From: Pirellulales bacterium
GTDB taxonomy: Bacteria > Planctomycetota > Planctomycetia > Pirellulales > JACPPG01
Length of the DNA: 45,563 nucleotides
Assembly: GCA_036490175.1 (NCBI GenBank)
Contig: DASXEJ010000302.1
Location: forward strand, 1-45,563
Direction: 5' to 3'
Part shown: positions 33,486 to 41,861 of the stretch, in pieces
Numbering within the stretch: position 1 is the stretch's first letter
Layout of the letters: the number at the start of each line of letters is the position of its first letter
Made by a program: the position numbers and the translations under genes
Notes under the pieces: generated by a model
Told to the model about the DNA's origin: nothing
Database searches by the model: none
What the model saw: only the letters and a program-made list of their open reading frames with translations

Positions 33486-35075
33486 TTACGGAATCCGCCG
33501 CACCGTGACCGTTGCTTCGCTCGTCTGCGGCCGGAGCAACGTCGGCAGCTTCGGCGAAGCGCCAACCAGCACTGTGCCGGCGCCCGCGGCAACAGTCGTA
33601 AGTATCACTACCGTGGCGGCGAACTGCAAGCGGCGCGTGTAGTAGCCACGCGTCATGGTGTCGAGCTTCAGGTATCCGAACAGCGTGCCCAGGATAAGCA
33701 GCACGGCACCCGCGCCGCCGGCGACGCTGAGCAATCGATTCTCGACGTCCGCATCGCGATGCATTCTTTGCATTTGCGTCTTGATGCGGCGATCGAAACC
33801 CAGCCGGACGTACAAGTTCAACATGGCGCCGACCGTCGGCGTATCGCTTTGGGAGTCCTGAACGTACCGATCTTTGACCAGATGATCCTGGATGTAGGCC
33901 GGCGGAATATGTACGACCTTACTTGCTCCGGCACCAAGGTAACTGTCGATGTAGGCATTGGTCGCCTTCTGCAATTCGGCGGGCAATTCTTCCTCGCATT
34001 CGCGAATCGTCTTGTAGGGGCCCACCACGACGGTAGTGTAATAGGTGTCGCGTTCGAGCCCGGGTGTCGACGTCAGCCAGGCCGGGGGCTGCTTGCCCTC
34101 GGCCGCTGAAGTGGATTCGGCGGACGTTGGCGCTTGCGGCGCCGCAAGGATTGTTGGCAGAGGCGGATTTGCGGCCGGTGCAATTGCCGGTAGCGCTTTA
34201 ACGTCGACAGCAACTGGCGTAGCCGCCGGCGCGGGTGCGGCAACCAAGACCGCAGGGCTCGACGACGCAGATGGTGTGGGAGCTAATGGCGCCGAGACGG
34301 GTCGCGGGGGAACAGCAGCTGCCGTTGGATCAACCACGATTGCTTGCGATGCCGCCCGATCCGCTGCCGCCAGATTGCGATGTACCGTTGCTTCGACCTC
34401 GCGCGCGTCGACCATCGACCTGGTCAGCACTTTCAACGCCACAGCATCGCGATGCGTTTGATCATAAAGCGATTGCGCCATGGCAATCGCCCGCTGGGCC
34501 AATTCGCCGGCCTCGGCCAGGGTGCGGGCCACGTTCGGTATCCGCGCCGCTATGTCCTGCGCGGCGACGTTCGATTCTGCGACATGATTTTCCGCAAAGT
34601 TCGCAGCAGCCCCTGTCGAAGGTTTCGATTCTGCCGAATCCGCGGTGCGGTTGTCTTCGCTGGGCGTTACAGGAGTAGCGTCCACGGCCGAGTGATCATC
34701 GGCGTGGCGGCCGACATCGGCGTCGTTCTGCGCCGATTGTCGCAGGGCCCACAGGTCTTGATTATTGATTTTGGGGAACGTGTTGTTGCGAAATCGTGCA
34801 TGTTCCGCCAAGTGCTCGACGCGATTCCAATCCCAATCTTTCCCACCACGGAAGTGGTTTACAGCAACAATAGCCAGCACAACCACGACGGCGGTCTTCC
34901 AGGGAAACCAGCCTCGCCTGCAGACGCCCTGTGCGTTCACACGACGACGCGACGGTCGCACACAACGGCTCACCACTACGATGGCCGCCACGATCAGAAT
35001 CCAACCGAACGTAGATGGTTCGGCTGCGAACAGGGCCACCTGAGATAAAGTTCGCGTCATACCGAAGGCGAACAT
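33486..35075 (-). CDS. membrane protein of unknown function, kinase-operon partner
   Basis: 529 residues; start fixed by AGGGGG just upstream of the ATG at 35075, only 19 bases after the kinase stop. Two predicted membrane segments lie near the N terminus (about 22-38 and 60-73) and two near the C terminus (about 450-470 and 485-506). Between them is a long soluble part: an Ala/Asp/Ser-rich region, then an Ala/Pro-rich linker (about 250-325), then a compact domain with DTYYTTVVVGPYKTIRECEE, AYIDSYLGAGASKVVHIPPA and PTVGAMLNLYVRLGFDRRIK. No known catalytic motif. The tight coupling to the kinase suggests a sensor, substrate or scaffold for it; this is inference. Confidence 0.75.
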   Translation of the reverse strand: MFAFGMTRTLSQVALFAAEPSTFGWILIVAAIVVVSRCVRPSRRRVNAQGVCRRGWFPWKTAVVVVLAIVAVNHFRGGKDWDWNRVEHLAEHARFRNNTFPKINNQDLWALRQSAQNDADVGRHADDHSAVDATPVTPSEDNRTADSAESKPSTGAAANFAENHVAESNVAAQDIAARIPNVARTLAEAGELAQRAIAMAQSLYDQTHRDAVALKVLTRSMVDAREVEATVHRNLAAADRAASQAIVVDPTAAAVPPRPVSAPLAPTPSASSSPAVLVAAPAPAATPVAVDVKALPAIAPAANPPLPTILAAPQAPTSAESTSAAEGKQPPAWLTSTPGLERDTYYTTVVVGPYKTIRECEEELPAELQKATNAYIDSYLGAGASKVVHIPPAYIQDHLVKDRYVQDSQSDTPTVGAMLNLYVRLGFDRRIKTQMQRMHRDADVENRLLSVAGGAGAVLLILGTLFGYLKLDTMTRGYYTRRLQFAATVVILTTVAAGAGTVLVGASPKLPTLLRPQTSEATVTVRRIP

Positions 35076-35094
35076 TCTGTCCCCCTTCTAGGGC

Positions 35095-37179
35095 TTAAAA
35101 ACTCGTGGCCGGCGCATTGGCGACGCGGGCCACGCGAAGTTGCGGATCGATCCACGGACTAGACAACTGTACCGCCAACGAAATCGTTCCGGCGATCATC
35201 ATGCCCCACGGCTGCGGGAATTGCCAGACACAATTAACAAGCGCGGCCGCTAGGACGCACACCGTCACGGACCACAGGCTGAGCCGGCTTGAGCGGAGCG
35301 GATCGGCCTGCTTCCACCAGCGAACGATAAAAAACAAGAATCCGAAGTAGGCCAGATAACCCATCACCTCGGGCTGCCCCTCGACGTTGTAAGCGCCACG
35401 TCCGTCGATCTGCACATGCGGCATATCGACTTCGTTGTCGAGCACGATCCTCATCAGCTTGGGTCCGGATTCAAAGGCTACCAAGCCGAATATCAGGCCG
35501 ATTCCCAAGAGAACAAACCGCCGCAGCACGGCATCACCTTGGCGACCTTCCCAGAACTTGGCGGGGATCAAGACGCCCCAAGCCCCCAGCGTGCCGCAGA
35601 GGCCAAGCCATGAATACTCGGAATAAAACCGCTCATCGCGATGTTGCACAATGAACATCAAGAGTGCCGCGGCAGCCGAGACGGCGGCGGCCAACAGCAA
35701 CGAGCCCACTAATTCGGTAAAGCTTTCACGAGGCGATTTGTGTAGCATCTCGCGCCGCGCGGAATCCCGACGAGCGATACGGCGCTCGCGGCGGGTATAG
35801 GTCGCCGCACGCGGCTGAGGGGGTGGCGGACCGGCCGCGGCTCGAGCCTGAGCCGCTGCGGGTGGTACGCTCCGCGGTGCCGGTTGGTCGGCAGTCGGGG
35901 GTCGTGGAGCGGGGGGCTTTGTGCCAAGCCAGCCTGCAAGCTTCATTCCGCCCAAGAAGAGCCCGGCGAGGATCACCACGCGGAACCCGTTTACAGAAAC
36001 CGTGGTTCCTTCAATGCGCGATACCATCGAGAGACCAATAAACGCAGCAATCGCCAGTAGCACTTTGGAACGCGTCTGGAGCGGCGTCCACCAGTCGACA
36101 AACCGTCGAAAGTGGTTATGCGACTCCGGGCTGCCTGGACCGGCAACATGCACCGGACGCACCGGCTGGGCGACAGGGATCTTTCCCTGGGGCGGGATCG
36201 GTGGTGTACCGGGGCTGTGCAAGATCGTTGTCTCGGCCAGCGCGGGTTCCGGCCTGGGACGCGACGGCAACAACTGAGGAACCGCAGGCCGCGTTACATT
36301 GGCGGGTAGCGCTGCGAGAAACTCGGTAACCGAATGAGGCCGTTGCTGCGGATCTTTGGCCAGCGAACGCGCAACGAGACCCCGGAACTCCTCAGGGACA
36401 CGACTGACGTCAGGCTCGGCCGTGAGATGCTTCATCAGCACCTCGCCCACGCTCTCGCCCTCGAATGGCACCTGGCCGCTGAGCAATTCGTACAGGATCA
36501 CGCCCAGGGCATACAGATCGATTTCCTTGCCGTAGCGGCCATTGGCAATTTCGGGCGCCATGTAATGCACGGTGCCCACGCTTTCGGTCTGGCCACTGCG
36601 ACGACTGGCGGAAATGAATTTCGACAGTCCGTAATCGCCGATCTTTACCTGACCATCGTCGTTAAAGATGTTGCCTGGCTTGAGATCACGGTGCACGATT
36701 CCTCGATCGTGCAAATAGGCAACGCCGGCGGCAATGCCGTGAAACCATAGCAAGGCCTCGGGGATGGGCATGCCCTGGGGCTGTCGCGCCAGCACATCCT
36801 CCAGGCTTTCGCCCGAGACGTATTCCATCACAACCCAGTTGTCGCCGCGCTCGTCGACTTTAACGTCGTACAGCGCCAACAGATTCGGGTGCTTTAGGTT
36901 GAGACATTGCATCACGCCGCGCAGCTCAATATCGAGGTTGCGGCGGATCAGCTTGAGCGCCACCTCTTTACCGGCGTCGCTTGTGGCGTAGTAAACTTCG
37001 CCGAATCCCCCTTGGCCGACACCTCGTTTGATCGTGTACCCCTCGAGGGGCCGCGAACCACTGGTGTAGGTGAATTTCATCGCTGCGGCCCGGGGGACTG
37101 GAGAGTACTGTAATTCAGCTGCTGGGAGGTCCATGGGATCCTCACTCACTACATCTAACGTAGCGGCTGGCTCGTTCAT
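35095..37179 (-). CDS. membrane-associated Ser/Thr protein kinase
   Basis: 694 residues. The kinase domain (about 48-290) has the Gly-loop GVGQGGFGEVY, VALKLI with Lys76, the catalytic loop HRDLKPGN (Asp165), GDYG at 181-184 in place of DFG, VGTVHYMAPE, and DLYALGVILYELLSGQVPFE. All catalytic residues are present; the Tyr in DYG is a variant. A Pro-rich linker follows. Membrane segments are predicted near 372-388, 400-416, 490-511, 525-540, 553-570, 606-620 and 635-650, so the kinase is anchored by a multi-helix C-terminal half rather than the usual single helix with PASTA repeats. The gene is followed by the coupled membrane protein and preceded, after 198 bases, by an FHA protein that may read its phosphorylation. 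Confidence 0.93.
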   Translation of the reverse strand: MNEPAATLDVVSEDPMDLPAAELQYSPVPRAAAMKFTYTSGSRPLEGYTIKRGVGQGGFGEVYYATSDAGKEVALKLIRRNLDIELRGVMQCLNLKHPNLLALYDVKVDERGDNWVVMEYVSGESLEDVLARQPQGMPIPEALLWFHGIAAGVAYLHDRGIVHRDLKPGNIFNDDGQVKIGDYGLSKFISASRRSGQTESVGTVHYMAPEIANGRYGKEIDLYALGVILYELLSGQVPFEGESVGEVLMKHLTAEPDVSRVPEEFRGLVARSLAKDPQQRPHSVTEFLAALPANVTRPAVPQLLPSRPRPEPALAETTILHSPGTPPIPPQGKIPVAQPVRPVHVAGPGSPESHNHFRRFVDWWTPLQTRSKVLLAIAAFIGLSMVSRIEGTTVSVNGFRVVILAGLFLGGMKLAGWLGTKPPAPRPPTADQPAPRSVPPAAAQARAAAGPPPPQPRAATYTRRERRIARRDSARREMLHKSPRESFTELVGSLLLAAAVSAAAALLMFIVQHRDERFYSEYSWLGLCGTLGAWGVLIPAKFWEGRQGDAVLRRFVLLGIGLIFGLVAFESGPKLMRIVLDNEVDMPHVQIDGRGAYNVEGQPEVMGYLAYFGFLFFIVRWWKQADPLRSSRLSLWSVTVCVLAAALVNCVWQFPQPWGMMIAGTISLAVQLSSPWIDPQLRVARVANAPATSF

Positions 37180-37377
37180 TTGTCCAGAAATCGCAAGGTC
37201 TTATGGCAAAACAATTAGCGCCGCAGTATCGACCCCGTTCCGGGTGGTCTGACGGGGGCGCTTAATTCGCCCAAAACTGTACCTGTCGCAACTGATCCCG
37301 ATGCCTCTTCCCAGCGCCGGCCGTAACCGCTGTTCGTCGGCCAGCATGTTCCGCTCGCCGGCCGCGTGGGCCGGCCA

Positions 37378-38781
37378 TCAAACATTCTCCAAGCTCAGCG
37401 AAAAATCCTCGCCCACGATTTGCGACGATCTGGTGATCGTCGTCCGATCCTCGACCGCCACACTATCCACCTCGAAACGACCGGCGGTGCGGCAATGCAG
37501 GGTGCCTCCCTGAGGAAACAAAACTACGTCCTGTGGCCAGTCCCGGCAAACGATGTGCGACGTGCTGCCCGGCCCCAAAATGCACGACTCGGCCATTAAC
37601 AACACGCAATCGGTCCTGGGCAATGTTCGATGGTGACTGATAAACTCCAGCCGCGCCGTGCGGCTTAACGGGTTGGGGATGCGGAAGCGCATCTTCACGC
37701 CATCCCCCAGTTCGATCTGGCTGCCGTCGACGAGTAACGTCGCGTGATCGACGGCTCGGCCGTCAACGTGTGTTGTGCGGCCCGGCTCGATCACGTAGCT
37801 CTCACCGTCGCGGCGAATTTTCGCATGCAATCGCGATATGTCAGCCAACACGGGCACATCAACGTAGCTGCCCTGTACCGGCTGGCCCAGCGAGACCACA
37901 TCTCCCTGGCAAACCAAATAGCCTCCGACCCCGTCTACCCACAACAGAAATCTTGGAGAGGGTGTTTCGCCCACTGACGGATCTTCTTCAATGGCAACCA
38001 TTTGAGCATCTTGCGCCGCGTGACCGAGTGGAGTGCGCTGAATGCCCAACTGCGCAGCCACGCCAGCCGGCGACGGCGACAAGCACGCACCGACTACAGC
38101 CCACGCCCGTCGACGGGCATCCAATGCCGCGACGTGTTCTGGGCTGATGTCTAGTATCGCCTCGGCGTGGGCCAATCCAAGTGTCCAATCTTCTTTTGTG
38201 AGCGCTGAGTGCAACTGCTCCACCAAACGACGGACACTGGCCCCCCGCGCCAGGCAGGCCTTTCGAATCTCGGCTAATACTTGCCAATCCGGCCGTAAGA
38301 CGAGCGCGGCAGCGATTTCCTCTTCAGCTTTGGCAAACTGGCCCGTTTGGCAATGGCCTTGGGCAGCAAGTACCTTGGCGGCAGCTTCACGCACCAGGCG
38401 AAACTCGCGCCCCCCCGCCCCCTGGCGATGGAGCGCCTCGAGACGGGCCATCGCCGCGGCGGGCTCACCTGCCTTTAAATAGGCTTCGGCTTCGCGCATT
38501 CCGGCTTCGACGAATTGCTGTTTTAGCCGCGCTACCTCGGCATGTTCCCCTCCCAGCTGCTCGGCCGCCAAAAGGTCCTGCCAGCCAGCCATCGTGGCAC
38601 CTGTCGCGAATCTTTTTTCAGCACGCTCGGCCATTTCTTGCGCCACTTTGGCCATGAGTCGCTTGGCGGGCAGAAATTCGAGCAATCCCCGCTCGTTCAA
38701 TAACCGACTGGCTTCTTCCAGGCGGCCGTCGCGCAGCGCCTCTTCGGCCTCTCGCACTTTGAGTCGCCACGCTTGGAACAT
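37378..38781 (-). CDS. TPR-like and tandem FHA-domain protein
   Basis: 467 residues from the ATG at 38781, chosen because GGAG lies about 11 bases upstream; an ATG at 38877 would add 32 residues without support. The N-terminal half (about 1-235) is an all-helical Ala/Glu/Leu repeat array of TPR type (REAEEALRDGRLEEASRLLN, AYLKAGEPAAAMARLEAL, QTGQFAKAEEEIAAALVLRP). Residues about 277-368 form an FHA domain with SLGQ, the phosphothreonine-binding ISRLHAKI motif and a DGSQIELGDGVKM strand pair. A second, degenerate FHA-like domain (about 390-467) lacks the SRxH core. It likely binds proteins phosphorylated by the kinase encoded next to it. No membrane segment is visible. Confidence 0.85.
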   Translation of the reverse strand: MFQAWRLKVREAEEALRDGRLEEASRLLNERGLLEFLPAKRLMAKVAQEMAERAEKRFATGATMAGWQDLLAAEQLGGEHAEVARLKQQFVEAGMREAEAYLKAGEPAAAMARLEALHRQGAGGREFRLVREAAAKVLAAQGHCQTGQFAKAEEEIAAALVLRPDWQVLAEIRKACLARGASVRRLVEQLHSALTKEDWTLGLAHAEAILDISPEHVAALDARRRAWAVVGACLSPSPAGVAAQLGIQRTPLGHAAQDAQMVAIEEDPSVGETPSPRFLLWVDGVGGYLVCQGDVVSLGQPVQGSYVDVPVLADISRLHAKIRRDGESYVIEPGRTTHVDGRAVDHATLLVDGSQIELGDGVKMRFRIPNPLSRTARLEFISHHRTLPRTDCVLLMAESCILGPGSTSHIVCRDWPQDVVLFPQGGTLHCRTAGRFEVDSVAVEDRTTITRSSQIVGEDFSLSLENV

Positions 38782-38996
38782 TCCAACATCTCCAATAACT
38801 CGCCGGTGCCCAAGACTGAGGGCCATCGGCGCCGAGTTCCAGAATCTCCCTCTGGCTGCCCCGTTCGTTGAACCCACACGCTATGACTTCGTCGTATTCA
38901 AAAACGGCGGCGAGCCCGATGCGTCGTGCCTCGCCGCCGTCTGCCTGCTTTGGGGTTGACGATATTCGGCACGCAGAGGCCGTAGACCGAGTGACG

Positions 38997-39806
38997 TCAG
39001 TCGGCACTCGGCGGAGTGGCGTCCGCAAGCTTCTCGCCAGTATCGAGTTGGAGATATTCAGTTACTTCGTCCAGTAAATTGTCGCTGGCAGCTTCCGAGA
39101 GGGGGATTTCTCCATGAAAGGATCCCTCGGCGCTCGTCAGTCGCTCGGCCACGTCCAACCGAGTGCGCAGATCCGTGATGAGTTCCTTGACGCGGCTCAA
39201 CCGGCTGTCGTCGAACGCATAGTCGCTCGTCGTCTGCGCAGCCTCGATCATCTTCAGTCGAGCTTCCAAATGCTCGACGTCCACCTCCAGCTTACGCTTG
39301 GCAGCCAACATGCCGTCGAGCTTCTCGCGGGCGGCAGCCAGGCTGCGCTGGCGTGCCTGTTCGATTTCCTTCAGACTGGCCAGGGTTGCATCTGTCGTCT
39401 TGAAGCGCTCGAAGCGATTCGCCAAATCCGATTTCACCTGCACGGCCGAGTACTGACGACCGGCATAATGAAATACGCTGTTCCCTGTACCTAGATCGTT
39501 CTTCAAGCGCACGAGCTCGTTTCGCTCCTTGCCCAAACGTGACTCGGTCTGTGCAATCTGCTTGTGCAACTGCTCGACCTCGACTTCTTCCTTGGCGATG
39601 ACGTGCATGTTCTTACGAATGTCAGGGACCAGTTCCTTGACCATCCGCCGGGCCCGATCGATCTCGAAGTCCAGCGGCACGCTGCTGCGTACGGTGTCCT
39701 TCATTCGACCAGCAGTCGTTCGAAAGTAGCTCAACGCATCACGTCCGAAGAAAACCGAACTGACCAGGCAAATGCCAACGCCGGCGAGAATCGCCTTCTT
39801 GATCAT
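38997..39806 (-). CDS. membrane-anchored coiled-coil protein
   Basis: 269 residues with a strong GGGAGGG Shine-Dalgarno before the ATG at 39806. A single N-terminal hydrophobic segment (MIKKAILAGVGICLVSSVFF) anchors it. Residues about 45-220 are a long heptad-rich coiled coil (EEVEVEQLHKQIAQTESRLG, LEVDVEHLEARLKMIEAAQT, RVKELITDLRTRLDVAERLT) with a short non-helical break around GTGNSVFHYAGRQYS. The acidic C-terminal tail may be unstructured. It is not an enzyme by any motif I can see. It lies upstream of the FHA gene in the same direction, with a 215-base gap, so operon membership is possible but unproven. Confidence 0.8.
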   Translation of the reverse strand: MIKKAILAGVGICLVSSVFFGRDALSYFRTTAGRMKDTVRSSVPLDFEIDRARRMVKELVPDIRKNMHVIAKEEVEVEQLHKQIAQTESRLGKERNELVRLKNDLGTGNSVFHYAGRQYSAVQVKSDLANRFERFKTTDATLASLKEIEQARQRSLAAAREKLDGMLAAKRKLEVDVEHLEARLKMIEAAQTTSDYAFDDSRLSRVKELITDLRTRLDVAERLTSAEGSFHGEIPLSEAASDNLLDEVTEYLQLDTGEKLADATPPSAD

Positions 39807-40333
39807 CGCAACACCCTCCCTTTCTCGAATGCCAACAGCCGTTGTGCTTTACGCGTGAACCCCCAAGGGCTGGTGGTTTCGACCCCAGCGGGCCTTGCAT
39901 GGCACGCCGTGCGGAAAGTACCAACCGCGGTTAGTTTTTCGCCGGTTGCATTCAACTATTTGGCCGTTGGCCTCAAGTTTTCTGATAGCTGTCTCTTAAG
40001 GCGAGAATTGAATGTTCGACTGTCCGTTTCCACCCAACGACACGGTCATATCCATAAACTTCTATTCAATAGTCGTTTACGTCGAGTAAATGCGTTCAAA
40101 TTCGTCGACCTTTGACAATCGGACGGCTGCTGCTTACCATTCAGTGGATGGAAAGACTGAATATTTCGTAATGATCGTTTTTCTCGTAAATGCGGCTGTC
40201 GTTCGCCCAACGATGGTCAATCCGACTCACGCCGCGCATCGCCGCCCACGGCCCAAAATGCTGCGGTGTCCTGAAACATCGGGGGAACGTTGCCCCCGTT
40301 GGCACCGCGAAAACTGCTCTCGCGGATGGTGAA
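39807..40333. other. divergent intergenic region upstream of the efflux genes
   Basis: 527 bases, more AT-rich than the flanking genes, with no credible gene. It contains the promoter at 40112-40140 for the efflux pair. The frame of the adaptor is open back to 40190, but those residues do not look like adaptor sequence. No metal-regulator (MerR or ArsR type) gene is present here. Confidence 0.5.
40112..40140 (+). promoter_or_regulatory. sigma-70-type promoter of the efflux operon
   Basis: A perfect TTGACA at 40112-40117 is followed after exactly 17 bases by TACCAT at 40135-40140, four of six -10 consensus bases. Transcription would start near 40147, giving a leader of about 190 bases before the adaptor ATG at 40334. 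Confidence 0.5.
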
Positions 40334-41764
40334 ATGCGTACCCCGATTGCGAGCCCTTGGCCCCAGTTGAAGGCTGCCCTGCCCCCGCTAGCTGCCTTTT
40401 TGTTTCTCGTCGGGCTGGCCGTGTGGGGCCACGTCACTCATTGGAAACTGGGGCTCGGCGATACGTCTTGGACTGCCGTTGCTGGGTCGGGCAGCACCGC
40501 AACGCGGCTGGCCGCCGTAGAGCAGCCCCTGCCGGCGCTCGCCGCAGGCCCGGTCGCTCAAGGATCAGTGGCAGAGCCGCATCAGGTTACGGCCGAAACC
40601 ATGCAGGCCACACGCATTCAATTTCCTACGGTCGAGGCCGTCCGCAAGGCCGACATCCAGACCACAGCGGTCGAAGAACGGGCCATCGATCAGGAGATCG
40701 TTGCGAACGGCGTTATTAGTTACGACGAAACGCGCACTGCCCAGTTGTCGGCACGCGTCCCCGGCACGGTCTGGAGGATCGAAAAGCAGCTCGGCCAGCC
40801 GGTTAAAAAGGGAGACGTCCTGGCCATCATCGAAGCCATGGACATCGGCAAGGCCAAGGGCGAGCTGCTACAAGCCGTCGTCGATTATCAATTAAAGCAA
40901 GGCATCGCCGATCGACTGCTCACACAGCAATCGTCTGTTCCTGAGCGCCAGCTCGAAGAGGTTCAAGCCGAAGCACGGTCCGCTTATATCCACCTGGTTA
41001 ACGCCCAACAAACGTTACTTAATCTTGGCTTACCCATCCGTATCGACACCCTCGAGGACGTGCCCGACGACGAGCTGGCAGGGCGTATTCATTTTCTCGG
41101 ATTGCCCGAGTCGATCGCCAGTACGCTTGATGCGGAAACGACCTCGTTCAGCCTCGTTCCGTTATTGTCACCACTGGACGGTGTGGTCATTGGCCGCGAA
41201 ATCTCGCTGGGCGAGATCGTGTCTCCCTCGGCCGAACAATTTGAGGTGGCCGATATCAGCCGCATGTGGATTCTGCTGGACGTACGTAGAGAGGATGCGG
41301 GGCTACTGAAGCTTGGCCAGCGGGTGGCATTTACGGTCGATGGCGCCGGGGTTGAAGTAACCAGCACCATTTCCTGGATCAGTTCCGAGATCAACGAGAA
41401 GACCCGCACGGTCCCGGTGCGTGCCGAAGTTATCAATCCTTTGGTTCATGACGATCAGCAACCGCGCCAAGAGCGACGCATGCTGCTTGCGCACTCATTT
41501 GGCACCGGTCGGGTTCGCGTCCGCGAGGTGCCTGCGGCCGCTCTGGTTCCGAAAGACTCCGTGCAGTGGGAAGGGCGCCGCTGGGTGGTGTTCGTCAAAG
41601 TTGACGACACGACGTTTGAAGCCCGGCCCGTGGAAGTGGGCATCTCGTTGCGCAACCAGGTCGAGATTCGCAGTGGCGTCGTGCCCGGCGACGCAATCGC
41701 TACAACCGGCAGCCACTTACTAAAGTCCGAAATCGTTCGCAGCCGGCTCGCATCGCGTCAATAA
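40334..41764 (+). CDS. RND efflux periplasmic adaptor, CzcB/CusB family
   Basis: 476 residues from the ATG at 40334. Membrane-fusion protein that links the inner-membrane pump to an outer-membrane channel. The N-terminal anchor is about 12-32 (LKAALPPLAAFLFLVGLAVW). The lipoyl-like domain appears as SARVPGTVWRIEKQLGQPVK, then a helical hairpin about DIGKAKGELLQAVVDYQLK, and the second lipoyl half is LLSPLDGVVIGREISLGEIV. The beta-barrel contains MWILLDVRREDAGLLKLGQR, and the membrane-proximal domain ends with SGVVPGDAIATTGSHLLKSE. No His/Met-rich metal-binding extension is present. It is followed after 97 bases by the pump gene. Confidence 0.9.
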   Translation: MRTPIASPWPQLKAALPPLAAFLFLVGLAVWGHVTHWKLGLGDTSWTAVAGSGSTATRLAAVEQPLPALAAGPVAQGSVAEPHQVTAETMQATRIQFPTVEAVRKADIQTTAVEERAIDQEIVANGVISYDETRTAQLSARVPGTVWRIEKQLGQPVKKGDVLAIIEAMDIGKAKGELLQAVVDYQLKQGIADRLLTQQSSVPERQLEEVQAEARSAYIHLVNAQQTLLNLGLPIRIDTLEDVPDDELAGRIHFLGLPESIASTLDAETTSFSLVPLLSPLDGVVIGREISLGEIVSPSAEQFEVADISRMWILLDVRREDAGLLKLGQRVAFTVDGAGVEVTSTISWISSEINEKTRTVPVRAEVINPLVHDDQQPRQERRMLLAHSFGTGRVRVREVPAAALVPKDSVQWEGRRWVVFVKVDDTTFEARPVEVGISLRNQVEIRSGVVPGDAIATTGSHLLKSEIVRSRLASRQ

Positions 41765-41861
41765 ACGGGGGGCAGCACTCTTTCATGACGCGACCGTTGC
41801 TTGCCAATTCGGCCTGCGCATCACCCCCCGTCCGTTGCGCTCTACGGCGGTGGGAGGTTTA

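Noticed and set aside
33289..33486. 66-residue N-terminal extension of the ECF sigma from an ATG overlapping the upstream stop (TAATG)
   Set aside because: The overlap suggests coupling, but the sequence is Cys/Arg/Ala-rich and unlike sigma N termini; the ATG at 33288 fits the family.
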